Source: Bacillota bacterium (GTDB lineage Bacteria; Bacillota_I; Bacilli_A; Erysipelotrichales; Coprobacillaceae). Taken from it: a DNA stretch of 50,314 nt. The position numbers and the translations under genes were made by a program. The stretch is taken from positions 1 to 50,314 of the forward strand of contig JAUNWT010000007.1 of the NCBI GenBank assembly GCA_030540195.1, read 5' to 3'. Every line of letters starts with the position of its first letter. Within the stretch, counting starts at the first letter, position 1. The notes under the pieces are model-generated. The model had not been told where the DNA came from. It saw nothing but the letters and a program-made list of their open reading frames with translations, and searched no databases. Below, piece by piece: positions 16,502 to 25,193 of the stretch.

Positions 16502-19499
16502 TTTAACATTATCTGCTTTTGGCCCTTATCCAGGTCAAATCAACATTAATTTTGAATCCTTTCAAGAAGATGGCTTATTTTTAATTACTGGTCCTACAGG
16601 AAGTGGAAAGACTATGATTTTTGATGCCTTGATTTTTGCCTTATATGGTAAAACCAGTGGACAAATGCGACAAAGTGATAGTTTAAGATGTGATCATGTT
16701 TTAAATGAAGTTCCTACTTTTGTTGAATTGACCTTTTCTTTACACCAACAAATTTATACAATTAAACGTAGCCCTAAATATTATTTAGAGGGAAAGAAAA
16801 CACCTAAACAACCTACAGCACTTTTAACTTTACCAGATGGTAAAATGATTGAAGGAGTTAAAGAAGTTACAAGTAAGGTCATTTCTTTGCTTGGGATTGA
16901 TGAACATCAATTTAAACAAATTGTCATGATTGCTCAAGGAGAATTTACGCAATTGATTATGGCTTCAAGTGATGAAAGAGAAAAAGTATTAAGAGAGTTA
17001 TTTCATAGTGAAATCTATCAAAAAATTGAAGAAAAGCTAAAAGAACGTTTAAAAACATATCAAGATCAATATTCTTTATTACTTAATAAAAGAAAAGATT
17101 ATCAAGAAGAATTAAATATTGAAGAAGAAGGAAATGTTTATCTTGATCGAAAAAGAAAAATAATTCAAGAACTTGAAACAAAGATTCAAAAACAAGAAAA
17201 ACAAAAAGAAGAGCTCAACCAACAAATACAACTTTATCATCTTCAAAATCAACGTTTACAAAATCTAAAAGAAAATAAAAAGCGTTATCAAGATTTATTA
17301 TTACAAGAAAAAGATTATCAAGAACTCTTTATAAAGATTCAATTACTAAAAAAAGCCAAAGAGACAAACTATGATTATCTTTCTTTAAAACAACAAGAAA
17401 CAAAACTAAAACAATTAAAAAATAAACAAGCACAAACTTTACAAAAATATCAAATATTAGAAAAAGAAAGTCAAGATCTTGAACAAAAATATCAAACATT
17501 CTCTTTAAAACAACAACAAAATCAACGGCTATTTCAACAAATCCAAGAACAAAAACAATTGATTGAAGCTGTCTTACAATATCAACACTATTATCAAAAT
17601 TTACAAGAATTAAAACAAACCTATCATCAACTTGAAAAAGAAAATACTTTATTTAATCAAAAGAAAGATAAGCTCCAAATATCTATTGAAAGAGATTTAG
17701 AAACGATTCAAAGTGAAAAACAAATTGAAACAACATGTAAATTACTACAACAAGATTATCAAAAAATAAATAATCAAAAAATAAAAATACATCAACTTTC
17801 TCAATACTATGATGAACTTTTACAAGTTATAGAAAAAAGAAGTGATTTACAAGAAGAATATGTACATCTTGAAAAAGAAGTAGATGCTCAAAGAAATCAT
17901 TGCCAACAATTAGAAAAACTTTATTTTAGAAAACAAGCAGGTATTTTTGCGAGTCAATTAAAAGAAAATGAGCCATGTCCTATTTGTGGTTCTTTACATC
18001 ATCCTCATCCTGCTTTGTATGAAAAAGAAGATATTTCTAAAGAAAAATTGGATCAACAAAAAAAGATTGTTACACGTTTTGAAAACAAACTTCAAGAACA
18101 TATTCAACAACTTCTTCTACAAAAACAAAAAATAGAGATGAAGCAACAACAAATCAAACAACTCTCTACTGAATTAGATATGGAAGATGTTGAAAAAGAA
18201 AGTTTTATTAAAGCGTTAGATGCTCTTTCTAAAGAAGAAAAAGAGATGAAGAAAAAATATCTTCAATACCAAGATGAATTAAAATATATTCAAAAACTTA
18301 AAAAGAGCGTTGAACTCTCACAAAAAGATATGATTGTTTATCTTCAAAAAGAAGAAAAACAAAAACATCAACTTGAACAACTTCAAATACAAATCCACCA
18401 GCTTTCTGGAAAAATAGATGATACCAAAAAAGCTTATGAAATAAATCAACTTCAAGAGGAGTTACAAGAATTTGAAAGAAGTTATCAAGAAAAAGTAAAA
18501 GAAGTTGAAAATTTACAAAACGAGTATACAAAATATAAGGATCTTTCAATACAATTACAAACTCAAATTGAAAGTGATCAACAACATGTTTCTTTGGAAC
18601 AAAAACAATTTGATTTATTTAATAAAAATTATAAAGAACATCTCAAAGCATTTAAAAATGAAGAAGAATTTCTTCAATTAAGGGAAGGACTTACTCAACT
18701 TAATCAAAAAGAAAAAAGATATCAAGATTATCAAATGGCGCTTAATTCTTTAAAGCAACAAATTGCTTCTTTAGAAAATGAAGTAAAAGATGCAAAAGAA
18801 ATCGATGTCTCTTCTTTAGAAAAACAGCTTATTGAATTACAAGAAAAGCTTAAGGAAAATCAAAAAATCTATGAACAAGAAAAAATCAATTTTACCCTTA
18901 AAGAAAAATTGATCCATCAAATTGAACAAATCAACAAAAAGCTTGAAAAAGATGAAGAAACTTATCAAAGATATTTAGATCTTTATAATCTTTCAAGTGG
19001 TAAAAATGAAGCACGTGTCTCTTTAGAAAGATATGTTTTAGCGACGTATTTTGAACATATGTTACTTTATGCAAATCGAATTTTTAAACAATTGACACAA
19101 GGAAGATATCAATTGATTCGTAAAGATGAAGCTGAAAAAGGAAGAAAGCAACAAGGTTTAGAACTCGATGTATTTGATCAAGAAAGTGGACAACTAAGAG
19201 GAATTAAGACCCTTTCAGGGGGAGAATCTTTTAAAGCAGCCTTATCGCTTGCTTTAGGTCTTTCAAGAATGATCCAAGAATATGCCGGTGGTATTGAACT
19301 CAATACGCTCTTTATTGATGAAGGATTTGGTTCTTTAGATAGTCAATCGTTAGATCAAGCGATGAATTGTTTAATGGAACTTCATCAAGATAATAAGCTT
19401 ATTGGTATCATTTCTCATGTAAGCGAACTTAAAGATCGCATTGATCGTCAAATTATTGTGGATAGAAAACAAAAACAAAGCGTGATTCATGTGAGATAG
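16488..19499 (+). CDS. sbcC: Exonuclease subunit SbcC (Rad50-like ATPase)
   Basis: A 1003-residue SMC-like ATPase, partner of SbcD. The N-terminal lobe has Walker A GPTGSGKT and a Q-loop (IAQGEF). A very long Gln/Lys/Glu-rich coiled coil (about 180-830) is interrupted by the zinc-hook CPICG (Cys497-Cys500). The C-terminal lobe has the ABC signature LSGGESFKAALSLALGLS and Walker B TLFIDEGFGSLD. I chose ATG 16488 (MMPINLTLSAFGPY), nine bases after GGAGGAGG (16471-16478); the upstream in-frame ATG overlaps that site. The coil is unusually rich in Gln. Confidence 0.96.
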   Translation: MMPINLTLSAFGPYPGQININFESFQEDGLFLITGPTGSGKTMIFDALIFALYGKTSGQMRQSDSLRCDHVLNEVPTFVELTFSLHQQIYTIKRSPKYYLEGKKTPKQPTALLTLPDGKMIEGVKEVTSKVISLLGIDEHQFKQIVMIAQGEFTQLIMASSDEREKVLRELFHSEIYQKIEEKLKERLKTYQDQYSLLLNKRKDYQEELNIEEEGNVYLDRKRKIIQELETKIQKQEKQKEELNQQIQLYHLQNQRLQNLKENKKRYQDLLLQEKDYQELFIKIQLLKKAKETNYDYLSLKQQETKLKQLKNKQAQTLQKYQILEKESQDLEQKYQTFSLKQQQNQRLFQQIQEQKQLIEAVLQYQHYYQNLQELKQTYHQLEKENTLFNQKKDKLQISIERDLETIQSEKQIETTCKLLQQDYQKINNQKIKIHQLSQYYDELLQVIEKRSDLQEEYVHLEKEVDAQRNHCQQLEKLYFRKQAGIFASQLKENEPCPICGSLHHPHPALYEKEDISKEKLDQQKKIVTRFENKLQEHIQQLLLQKQKIEMKQQQIKQLSTELDMEDVEKESFIKALDALSKEEKEMKKKYLQYQDELKYIQKLKKSVELSQKDMIVYLQKEEKQKHQLEQLQIQIHQLSGKIDDTKKAYEINQLQEELQEFERSYQEKVKEVENLQNEYTKYKDLSIQLQTQIESDQQHVSLEQKQFDLFNKNYKEHLKAFKNEEEFLQLREGLTQLNQKEKRYQDYQMALNSLKQQIASLENEVKDAKEIDVSSLEKQLIELQEKLKENQKIYEQEKINFTLKEKLIHQIEQINKKLEKDEETYQRYLDLYNLSSGKNEARVSLERYVLATYFEHMLLYANRIFKQLTQGRYQLIRKDEAEKGRKQQGLELDVFDQESGQLRGIKTLSGGESFKAALSLALGLSRMIQEYAGGIELNTLFIDEGFGSLDSQSLDQAMNCLMELHQDNKLIGIISHVSELKDRIDRQIIVDRKQKQSVIHVR

Positions 19500-19501
19500 C
19501 C

Positions 19502-19530
19502 TTGCGTGTTTGACGTTTCTATAGTAAAAT
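19502..19530 (+). promoter_or_regulatory. Promoter of proS
   Basis: TTGCGT (19502-19507), 17 bases, TAAAAT (19525-19530). A nearer TTGACG at 19510 has too short a spacer. Confidence 0.6.
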
Positions 19531-19559
19531 AGAAAAGCATTTATGAGGAGGCAAAAAAG

Positions 19560-20999
19560 ATGGCAAATAACAAGAAAAATGATGCAATTACAGCTAGAGA
19601 TGTTGACTTTGCTCAATGGTATACAGATGTATGTCGTAAAGCAGAATTAATGGATTATAGCGGTGTGAAAGGATTTATTATTTATCGTCCGTATGGTTAT
19701 GCAATGTGGGAACAAATTCAAAAACATATGGATCAAAAATTTAAAGAATTAGGACATGAAAATGTTTATATGCCGATGTTGATCCCTCAATCTTTATTAC
19801 AAAAAGAAGCAGATCACGTAGAAGGATTTGCGCCAGAATGTGCAGTTGTCACAAAAGGTGGATTGGATGATTTAGAAGAAAACTTAGTAATTCGTCCAAC
19901 ATCAGAAACTTTATTTTGTGAACACTATGCAAAAATTGTAAATTCTTATCGTGATTTACCAAAATTATATAATCAATGGTGTTCCGTTGTTCGTTGGGAA
20001 AAGACAACAAGACCATTTTTACGTGGTTCTGAATTCTTATGGCAAGAAGGTCATACAATTCATGCTAGTGAAGAAGAAGCTAGAAAAGAAACTTTACAAA
20101 TGTTAGAAGTTTATCGTTCAACAGCACAAGATTTACTCGCAATTCCAATGGTTACTGGACGTAAAACTGAAAGTGAAAAATTTGCAGGAGCTGAAGAAAC
20201 ATATACAATGGAAGCTTTAATGCATGATGGAAAAGCTTTACAATCAGGAACATCACATTATTTTGGGCAAGGATTCGCCAAAGCATTTGATGTTAAATTC
20301 TTAAATAAAGATAATAAACTAGAATATGTTTATCAAACTTCTTGGGGAGCATCGACACGTTTATTAGGAGCCATTATTATGGTTCATGGGGATGACAATG
20401 GTCTTGTCTTACCACCAAGAGTAGCCCCAATCCAAGTTATGATCGTTCCAGTTATGCAACATAAAGAAGGCGTTTTAGATAAAGCTTACGAATTAGAAGC
20501 ACAATTAAAAGCAGCGGGATTACGTGTTAAAGTGGATGCAAGTGATAAAACACCAGGTTATAAATTTGCGGATGCTGAAATGAGAGGAATTCCTGTAAGA
20601 CTTGAAATTGGTCCTAAGGACATTGAAAAAGGACAATGTGTTATCGCTAAAAGATTAGATGGTTCTAAAGAAACTTATGCTTTAGGTGATGATCTTGGTT
20701 CAAAAATTCATACTTTATTAGATCAAATTCATGATGAAATGTATGCAAAAGCATTAAAATTCAGAGATGAAAATATTAGAACAGCACATACTTATGATGA
20801 ATTTAAAGAAATCTTAGAAACAAAAGCAGGGTACATTCGTATGATGTGGTGTGAAGATGATGCTTGTGAAGCAAAAATCAAAGAAGAAACAGGTGCGACA
20901 TCAAGATGTATTAAAGAAGATGAAGAACCATTTGATGATGTTTGTCCAATCTGTGGAAAACCAGCTAAAAAAGTGGTTTACTTCGCAAAAGCTTATTAA
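19560..20999 (+). CDS. proS: Prolyl-tRNA synthetase, archaeal/eukaryotic-type
   Basis: A 479-residue class II synthetase of the short type without the INS editing domain. It has motif 2 in [24 protein letters not shown], motif 3 around [27 protein letters not shown], an anticodon-binding domain (about 285-390), and the C-terminal zinc domain with Cys in [14 protein letters not shown] and CPICGKPA, ending in Tyr. This is the type 3 architecture found in archaea, eukaryotes and some bacteria including Mycoplasma and certain Firmicutes. AGGAGG precedes the ATG. It is monocistronic. Confidence 0.97.
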   Translation: MANNKKNDAITARDVDFAQWYTDVCRKAELMDYSGVKGFIIYRPYGYAMWEQIQKHMDQKFKELGHENVYMPMLIPQSLLQKEADHVEGFAPECAVVTKGGLDDLEENLVIRPTSETLFCEHYAKIVNSYRDLPKLYNQWCSVVRWEKTTRPFLRGSEFLWQEGHTIHASEEEARKETLQMLEVYRSTAQDLLAIPMVTGRKTESEKFAGAEETYTMEALMHDGKALQSGTSHYFGQGFAKAFDVKFLNKDNKLEYVYQTSWGASTRLLGAIIMVHGDDNGLVLPPRVAPIQVMIVPVMQHKEGVLDKAYELEAQLKAAGLRVKVDASDKTPGYKFADAEMRGIPVRLEIGPKDIEKGQCVIAKRLDGSKETYALGDDLGSKIHTLLDQIHDEMYAKALKFRDENIRTAHTYDEFKEILETKAGYIRMMWCEDDACEAKIKEETGATSRCIKEDEEPFDDVCPICGKPAKKVVYFAKAY

Positions 21000-21012
21000 T
21001 ATGAGATTTATA

Positions 21013-21047
21013 AAGTCCATTTCTTAAAAGAGAAGTGGTCTTTTTTT
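21013..21047 (+). terminator. Terminator after proS
   Basis: AAAGTCCATTTCT pairs, with G-U pairs, to AGAGAAGTGGTCTTT around TTAAA, followed by seven T (21041-21047). Confidence 0.75.
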
Positions 21048-21048
21048 C

Positions 21049-21093
21049 TTGACAAAAAATAGAAAATCATATATCGTTGATATGTCAACGATA
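21049..21093 (+). promoter_or_regulatory. Promoter and palindromic operator of marR-MATE operon
   Basis: A consensus TTGACA (21049-21054) lies just after the proS terminator; the -10 (TATCGT, 21072-21077, 17-base spacer) is poor. Across it lies a perfect inverted repeat with 9-base arms TATCGTTGA (21072-21080) and TCAACGATA (21085-21093) around TATG. The right arm abuts the AGGAGG ribosome binding site. This is the expected operator form for a MarR dimer, so autorepression is likely. Confidence 0.82.
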
Positions 21094-21102
21094 GGAGGAA
21101 CT

Positions 21103-21522
21103 ATGAATCTAGCACGTTTAATTTCTACAGTACATAATCAAAAAAATAGTTATATGAATGGTTATTTAAAAGCTCTTGGTTTATCTCATGGACAAGCTAT
21201 TGCTCTTAAAATTATTCATGAGGAAGAATGTATTAAACAAGATGATTTAAATAAAAGATTACAAATTGATAAAAGTGCCGTAACACGCATTTTAAAGACT
21301 TTAGAAGAAAAGAAATTGATTGTTAAAACAAGATGTGAAGATGATAAAAGAAATCAACATATTGTTTTAACAGATGAGGGAAAAAAACTGTATCCTTCTA
21401 TTAAACAAATTGTTTTACAAACTGCAAATGAAATGTTGGAAGGAATTGATGAAAATCAACAAAAACAATTAGAAGAAATATTATTAAAAATGAAAAAGAA
21501 TTTGGAGGGAAAAAATGAATAA
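21103..21522 (+). CDS. MarR family transcriptional regulator
   Basis: A 139-residue winged-helix regulator. The HTH (LSHGQAIALKIIHEEECIKQDDLNKRLQIDKSAVTRILKTLEEKKLIVKTR) and the wing (CEDDKRNQHIVLTDEGKKLYP) are typical. The frame is open from 21049, but ATG 21103 follows AGGAGGAACT and gives the normal N-terminus. It overlaps the MATE gene by 8 bases. It probably represses its own operon through the palindrome at 21072-21093 and is released by a ligand or substrate of the pump. Confidence 0.93.
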   Translation: MNLARLISTVHNQKNSYMNGYLKALGLSHGQAIALKIIHEEECIKQDDLNKRLQIDKSAVTRILKTLEEKKLIVKTRCEDDKRNQHIVLTDEGKKLYPSIKQIVLQTANEMLEGIDENQQKQLEEILLKMKKNLEGKNE

Positions 21523-22864
21523 AAGTGATAAGATGGGAACAAAAAAGATTCTTCCCTTACTTGTAGAATTTTCAATACCTGCGATCATTGGAATGCTGGT
21601 TAATGCCATCTATAATATTGTCGATCGTATGTTTATTGGTAATGCTCCTGAACTTGGTTCTATTGGACTTGCTGGAATTAGTATATGTTATCCAGTAACA
21701 CTTGTTTTGATGGCTATTTCTTTAATGATTGGTATGGGTGGTGCCACACGCTTTTCTATTGCTTTAGGGCAAGGGAAAAAAGAAGAAGCGGGAATGTATA
21801 TGGGAAATGGATTGACTCTTACCATTATTTTAGGACTTCTATTCATGATTTTAGGAAACTTATTTCTAGACCCAATGTTAAAAGTATTAGGTGCTTCAAA
21901 AGTAGTCCTTCCCTATGCTAGAAGTTATTTAAGTATTATTTTATATGGAGCTGTTTTCCAATGTGTGGCAATGGCTGGAAATAACTTTTCTCGAGCGCAA
22001 GGAAATCCTAAAAATGCGATGATTTCTCAATTGATAGGAGCGGGCTTTAATATTTTATTTGACTATATTTTAATTTGTATTTTTCATATGGGAATGGAAG
22101 GTGCTGCTCTTGCAACCATTGGAGGACAACTTTTAAGTGCTCTTTGGCAACTTACTTTCTTATTTGGGAAAAGAACACTTATTACTTTAAACGCTTCTTT
22201 GTTAAAGCTTAAATTCTCGGTTTCAAAACAAATTATGCAAACAGGAATTCCTGCCTTTTTAATGCAAATATCGAATAGTGTTTTAAATATTATTTTGAAT
22301 GCCTCTTTAGTTAAATATGGTGGCGACTTGGCTCTTAGTGCTATTGGTATTGTTACAAGTATTCAAACATTGATTCTTATGCCAATTACAGGATTGATGC
22401 AAGGACAACAACCTTTGATTTCTTATAACTTTGGGGCAAGAAAAATGGATCGTGTAAAAGAAACATTAAAATATGCCATTATTGGAGCGACATTTATTGC
22501 CTGTATTGGTTTTATTGCAGTACAATTCTTTACGAAAAATATTGTTTATATGTTTAATAATGAAAATGATGTGGTTGTTTTATGTAGTCATGCTTTACAT
22601 ATTTGGTTTTTATGTTTACCAGTTATTGGAGCACAAGTTATGTGTGCAAATTACTTTCAAGCAATTGGTAAAATTAAGATTTCAAGTGTATTAAATCTTT
22701 TAAGACAAGTTATTATTTTAATTCCATGTATTCTTATTTTATCAACGATTTTTGGTTTAGATGGTATCTTTATGGCAGTACCGATTGCAGATTTTTCAGC
22801 ATTTATGATAACTGTTATTTTGTTAAAACATTCTTTAAAAAAAGAAATAAAAATGAGCTTATGA
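21515..22864 (+). CDS. MATE family multidrug efflux transporter
   Basis: A 449-residue protein with about twelve membrane segments in two homologous halves. The N-terminal half shows PAIIGMLVNAIYNIVDRMFIGNAPELGSIGLAGIS, and the second half GLMQGQQPLISYNFGARKMDRVKETLK, both typical of the MepA-like branch. These pumps use sodium or proton gradients to expel cationic drugs or metabolites. Its start lies in the marR coding region. A second MATE gene (40659-42020) in this window has about the same length and organisation with marR. Confidence 0.93.
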   Translation: MNKSDKMGTKKILPLLVEFSIPAIIGMLVNAIYNIVDRMFIGNAPELGSIGLAGISICYPVTLVLMAISLMIGMGGATRFSIALGQGKKEEAGMYMGNGLTLTIILGLLFMILGNLFLDPMLKVLGASKVVLPYARSYLSIILYGAVFQCVAMAGNNFSRAQGNPKNAMISQLIGAGFNILFDYILICIFHMGMEGAALATIGGQLLSALWQLTFLFGKRTLITLNASLLKLKFSVSKQIMQTGIPAFLMQISNSVLNIILNASLVKYGGDLALSAIGIVTSIQTLILMPITGLMQGQQPLISYNFGARKMDRVKETLKYAIIGATFIACIGFIAVQFFTKNIVYMFNNENDVVVLCSHALHIWFLCLPVIGAQVMCANYFQAIGKIKISSVLNLLRQVIILIPCILILSTIFGLDGIFMAVPIADFSAFMITVILLKHSLKKEIKMSL

Positions 22865-22891
22865 TATGAATTGATTTCATATCATTTTTTT
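22861..22891 (+). terminator. Terminator of marR-MATE operon
   Basis: Perfect 10-base arms: ATGATATGAA (22861-22870) and TTCATATCAT (22876-22885), loop TTGAT, then seven T. It includes the MATE stop codon. Confidence 0.85.
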
Positions 22892-22905
22892 AATTAAAAT
22901 AAAAG

Positions 22906-22943
22906 GAGGAAAACCAGGACTGGACATCAGTCTTATTTTCCTC
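22906..22943 (-). terminator. Hairpin downstream of the cyclophilin gene
   Basis: GAGGAAAA (22906-22913) pairs with TTTTCCTC (22936-22943), with an inner stem GACTG/CAGTC (22918-22922, 22928-22932). Read leftward it is followed by a T-rich stretch, so it could end transcription of the lipoprotein gene. It lies 60 bases beyond that gene's stop. The 140-base gap 22865-23004 otherwise holds nothing I can name. Confidence 0.55.
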
Positions 22944-23004
22944 TTAAAAAAGTCTAGATATTTTAGAACTTTAAAATTATTTCAAGTTGCTTTTATAAAA
23001 AATG

Positions 23005-23613
23005 TTATTTTACTTTTTGACAACGAATTGATTCGATGACAGGTTGATTTTCTTTTGCGACTGTTCCATTATTATCTTCAACTTGAACATCATCACAAAT
23101 TTTATCAACGATATCCATACCTTCATAAACATAGCCAAAAACAGCATATTGACCATCTAAATAGGAAGATGTTTTTTGAACAATGAAGAATTGAGAAGAA
23201 GCACTATCGTTATCTTGGCTTCTTGCCATAGAAAGGGCACCACGCGTATGTTTTAAAGGATTTTCAACACCGTTATCAGAGAATTCTCCTTTAATTGTTT
23301 CATCGCTTCCACCTGTTCCATCTCCGTTAGGATCTCCACCTTGAATCATAAAATCTTTAATGATTCGATGGAAAGTTAAACCATCATAGAAATGTTTTTT
23401 ACAAAGATTTACAAAGTTAGTAACGGTAATTGGTGCTGTATCGGCATCGATTTCAGCATAAATTGTACCATAATCTTTTACTTTGATTTCTACTTGATAA
23501 TTTCCTTTTAAAGTTTTTGTTTTCTTTGTTTTTTCTGTTGTTTTACTTGAAGAACATCCAACAAGGGAAACAACAGTTAATAAAACAAAAAAGACTTTCA
23601 TCCATTTTTTCAT
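23005..23613 (-). CDS. Peptidyl-prolyl cis-trans isomerase (cyclophilin), lipoprotein
   Basis: A 202-residue exported protein: signal peptide MKKWMKVFFVLLTVVSLVGC with lipobox LVGC (lipidated Cys20), a Ser/Thr/Lys linker, then a cyclophilin-type domain. The domain shows FVNLCKKHFYDGLTFHRIIKDFMIQGGDPNGDGTGG, HTRGALSMARSQDNDSASSQFFIV and YLDGQYAVFGYV. It should catalyse Xaa-Pro isomerisation on the outer face of the membrane, helping secreted proteins fold. GAGGTGA precedes the ATG, and an extended -10 lies 19 bases upstream of it. Confidence 0.95.
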   Translation of the reverse strand: MKKWMKVFFVLLTVVSLVGCSSSKTTEKTKKTKTLKGNYQVEIKVKDYGTIYAEIDADTAPITVTNFVNLCKKHFYDGLTFHRIIKDFMIQGGDPNGDGTGGSDETIKGEFSDNGVENPLKHTRGALSMARSQDNDSASSQFFIVQKTSSYLDGQYAVFGYVYEGMDIVDKICDDVQVEDNNGTVAKENQPVIESIRCQKVK

Positions 23614-23631
23614 TTATTTCACCTCATCTCT

Positions 23632-23640
23632 ATTATAACA
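23632..23640 (-). promoter_or_regulatory. Extended -10 promoter of the cyclophilin gene
   Basis: TGTTATAAT on the minus strand, 18 bases upstream of the start codon; no convincing -35. Confidence 0.65.
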
Positions 23641-23713
23641 AAGATGTTTTATGAAAAAAAGGTACTCAAGCAAAGGTCAATGTGTTAAAATACTTGAAAG
23701 AGGAAGTAGTAAT

Positions 23714-24532
23714 ATGAGAGAAAAGAGAATTGTATTAGTGAATGATGTTACCGGTCTGTCGCGTTGTTCAGTAGCTTGTCAATTACCCATCATTTCTTCT
23801 ATGGGAATTGAAACAGCTTTTGTACCAACAGCAATCTTATCGATTAACACATATCATAAAGACTTTTTCTTTGATGATTATACATCAAAGATGAAAGACT
23901 ATATTGAAACATATAAAAAGATGAATATTGATTTTGATGGTATTTGTAGTGGTTTTTTAGGATCTGCCAAACAAATTGAAATTGTGAAAGATTTTTTTAA
24001 AGATTTTAAAACGGATAAAAATTTTATTTTAGTTGATCCTGTAATGGGAGATCATGGAAAACTTTATCCAACTTATACGCAAGAAATGCAAGAAAAGATG
24101 CGAGAATTAATGCCTTATGCGACGATTGTCACACCAAATTTAACAGAGCTTTGTGCTTTGATTGACGAAGCATATCATGAAACAACAGATAAGGAAGAAC
24201 TTTCAAGAATGTGTCAAAAATTAAGTCAAATGGGTCCACAATATATTGTCGTGACAGGAATTTCAGTAGGTGATCAAATCTTAAATTTTATATATGATCA
24301 TGGACATATTGAAATGCTTTATGTAAAACGTATAGGAGAAGATCGTAGTGGCACTGGGGATGTTATTTCAGCAGTGATTGCGGGAAGTTATTTAAAAGGA
24401 GATAGTTTTTTAGAAGCAGTTAGAAAGTCAACAGACTTTGCTTCAAAATGTATTCAACATTCTGTTGATATTGATGCTCATCCACATATGGGATTATGCT
24501 TTGAACCATTATTAAAAGAATTGGGGGATTAA
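23714..24532 (+). CDS. Pyridoxamine/pyridoxal kinase family protein
   Basis: A 272-residue ribokinase-fold kinase. It begins REKRIVLVNDVTGLSRCSV, has FDGICSGFLGSAKQIEIV, the DPVMGDHGKLYPTYT loop, TPNLTELCAL, and the anion-hole/catalytic motif GTGDVISAVIAGSYLKG. These fit the PdxK/PdxY group that phosphorylates vitamin B6 vitamers to pyridoxal 5'-phosphate. I chose ATG 23714 with AGAGGAAG upstream; the frame is open from 23651 but that part does not resemble the family. It stands one base before a radical SAM gene, so they form an operon. Confidence 0.85.
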   Translation: MREKRIVLVNDVTGLSRCSVACQLPIISSMGIETAFVPTAILSINTYHKDFFFDDYTSKMKDYIETYKKMNIDFDGICSGFLGSAKQIEIVKDFFKDFKTDKNFILVDPVMGDHGKLYPTYTQEMQEKMRELMPYATIVTPNLTELCALIDEAYHETTDKEELSRMCQKLSQMGPQYIVVTGISVGDQILNFIYDHGHIEMLYVKRIGEDRSGTGDVISAVIAGSYLKGDSFLEAVRKSTDFASKCIQHSVDIDAHPHMGLCFEPLLKELGD

Positions 24533-24533
24533 G

Positions 24534-25178
24534 ATGATTTTATATACATTATATAAAAACAGTTATATTGATATTGCACATTTAGAAAGTACAAAAGGAA
24601 TTACATGTTATGTAAACTCTACAAATCGTTGTACGTGTTCATGTACTTTTTGTTTGAGACAAACAAAAGAAATGATTGAAAATAATTCATTATGGTTAAA
24701 GAAAGAACCAACTGTTGAAGAAATTAAAGCTGAATTTGATAAATATGATTTAAATGATTTTAAAGAAGTGGTTTTCTGTGGATTTGGTGAACCACTTATG
24801 CGTCATGATGATTTAATGCAGGTAGCAAAATACTTAAAAGAAAGAAGACCAGATTTGCCAACACGTGTTAATACCAATGGTTTATCTTCTCTTTATAATA
24901 AAAGAGATATTACACCTGAATTTAAAGGTTTATTAGATACAGTTTCAATTAGTTTAAATACAAGTAATAAAGAAGAATATTATAAACTTACACGTAGCCA
25001 ATATGGAATTGATTCTTTTGATGAGCTTTTAGATTTTGCGAAAAAATGTAAACCTTATGTTTCTAAAGTGGTTTTAACAGTTGTTGATACAACAATACCA
25101 CCAGAAGAAATTAAACAATGTCAAGAAATCGCAGATAAGATAGGGGTTACTTTACGTGTACGACCCTTTGAAAGTTAG
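24534..25178 (+). CDS. TatD-associated radical SAM protein
   Basis: A 214-residue protein with a 4Fe-4S radical SAM motif in RCTCSCTFC (Cys33, Cys37, Cys40; an extra Cys at 35). Further motifs are VVFCGFGEPLMRHDDL (SAM-binding GGE-like), RVNTNGL and VSISLNTSN. It matches the group annotated as TatD family-associated radical SAM proteins, whose reaction is unknown. Here the partner tatD is not adjacent; instead it lies between a B6-type kinase and a phosphatase-like gene. It is shorter than most radical SAM enzymes and has no extra cluster domain. Confidence 0.85.
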   Translation: MILYTLYKNSYIDIAHLESTKGITCYVNSTNRCTCSCTFCLRQTKEMIENNSLWLKKEPTVEEIKAEFDKYDLNDFKEVVFCGFGEPLMRHDDLMQVAKYLKERRPDLPTRVNTNGLSSLYNKRDITPEFKGLLDTVSISLNTSNKEEYYKLTRSQYGIDSFDELLDFAKKCKPYVSKVVLTVVDTTIPPEEIKQCQEIADKIGVTLRVRPFES

Positions 25179-25193
25179 AAAGGAATTAGTATT

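Noticed and set aside
17041-18960. Repetitive Gln/Lys-rich DNA in sbcC as a tandem repeat
   Set aside because: The repeats are irregular and follow the heptad pattern of the Rad50-type coiled coil; there is no fixed repeat unit.
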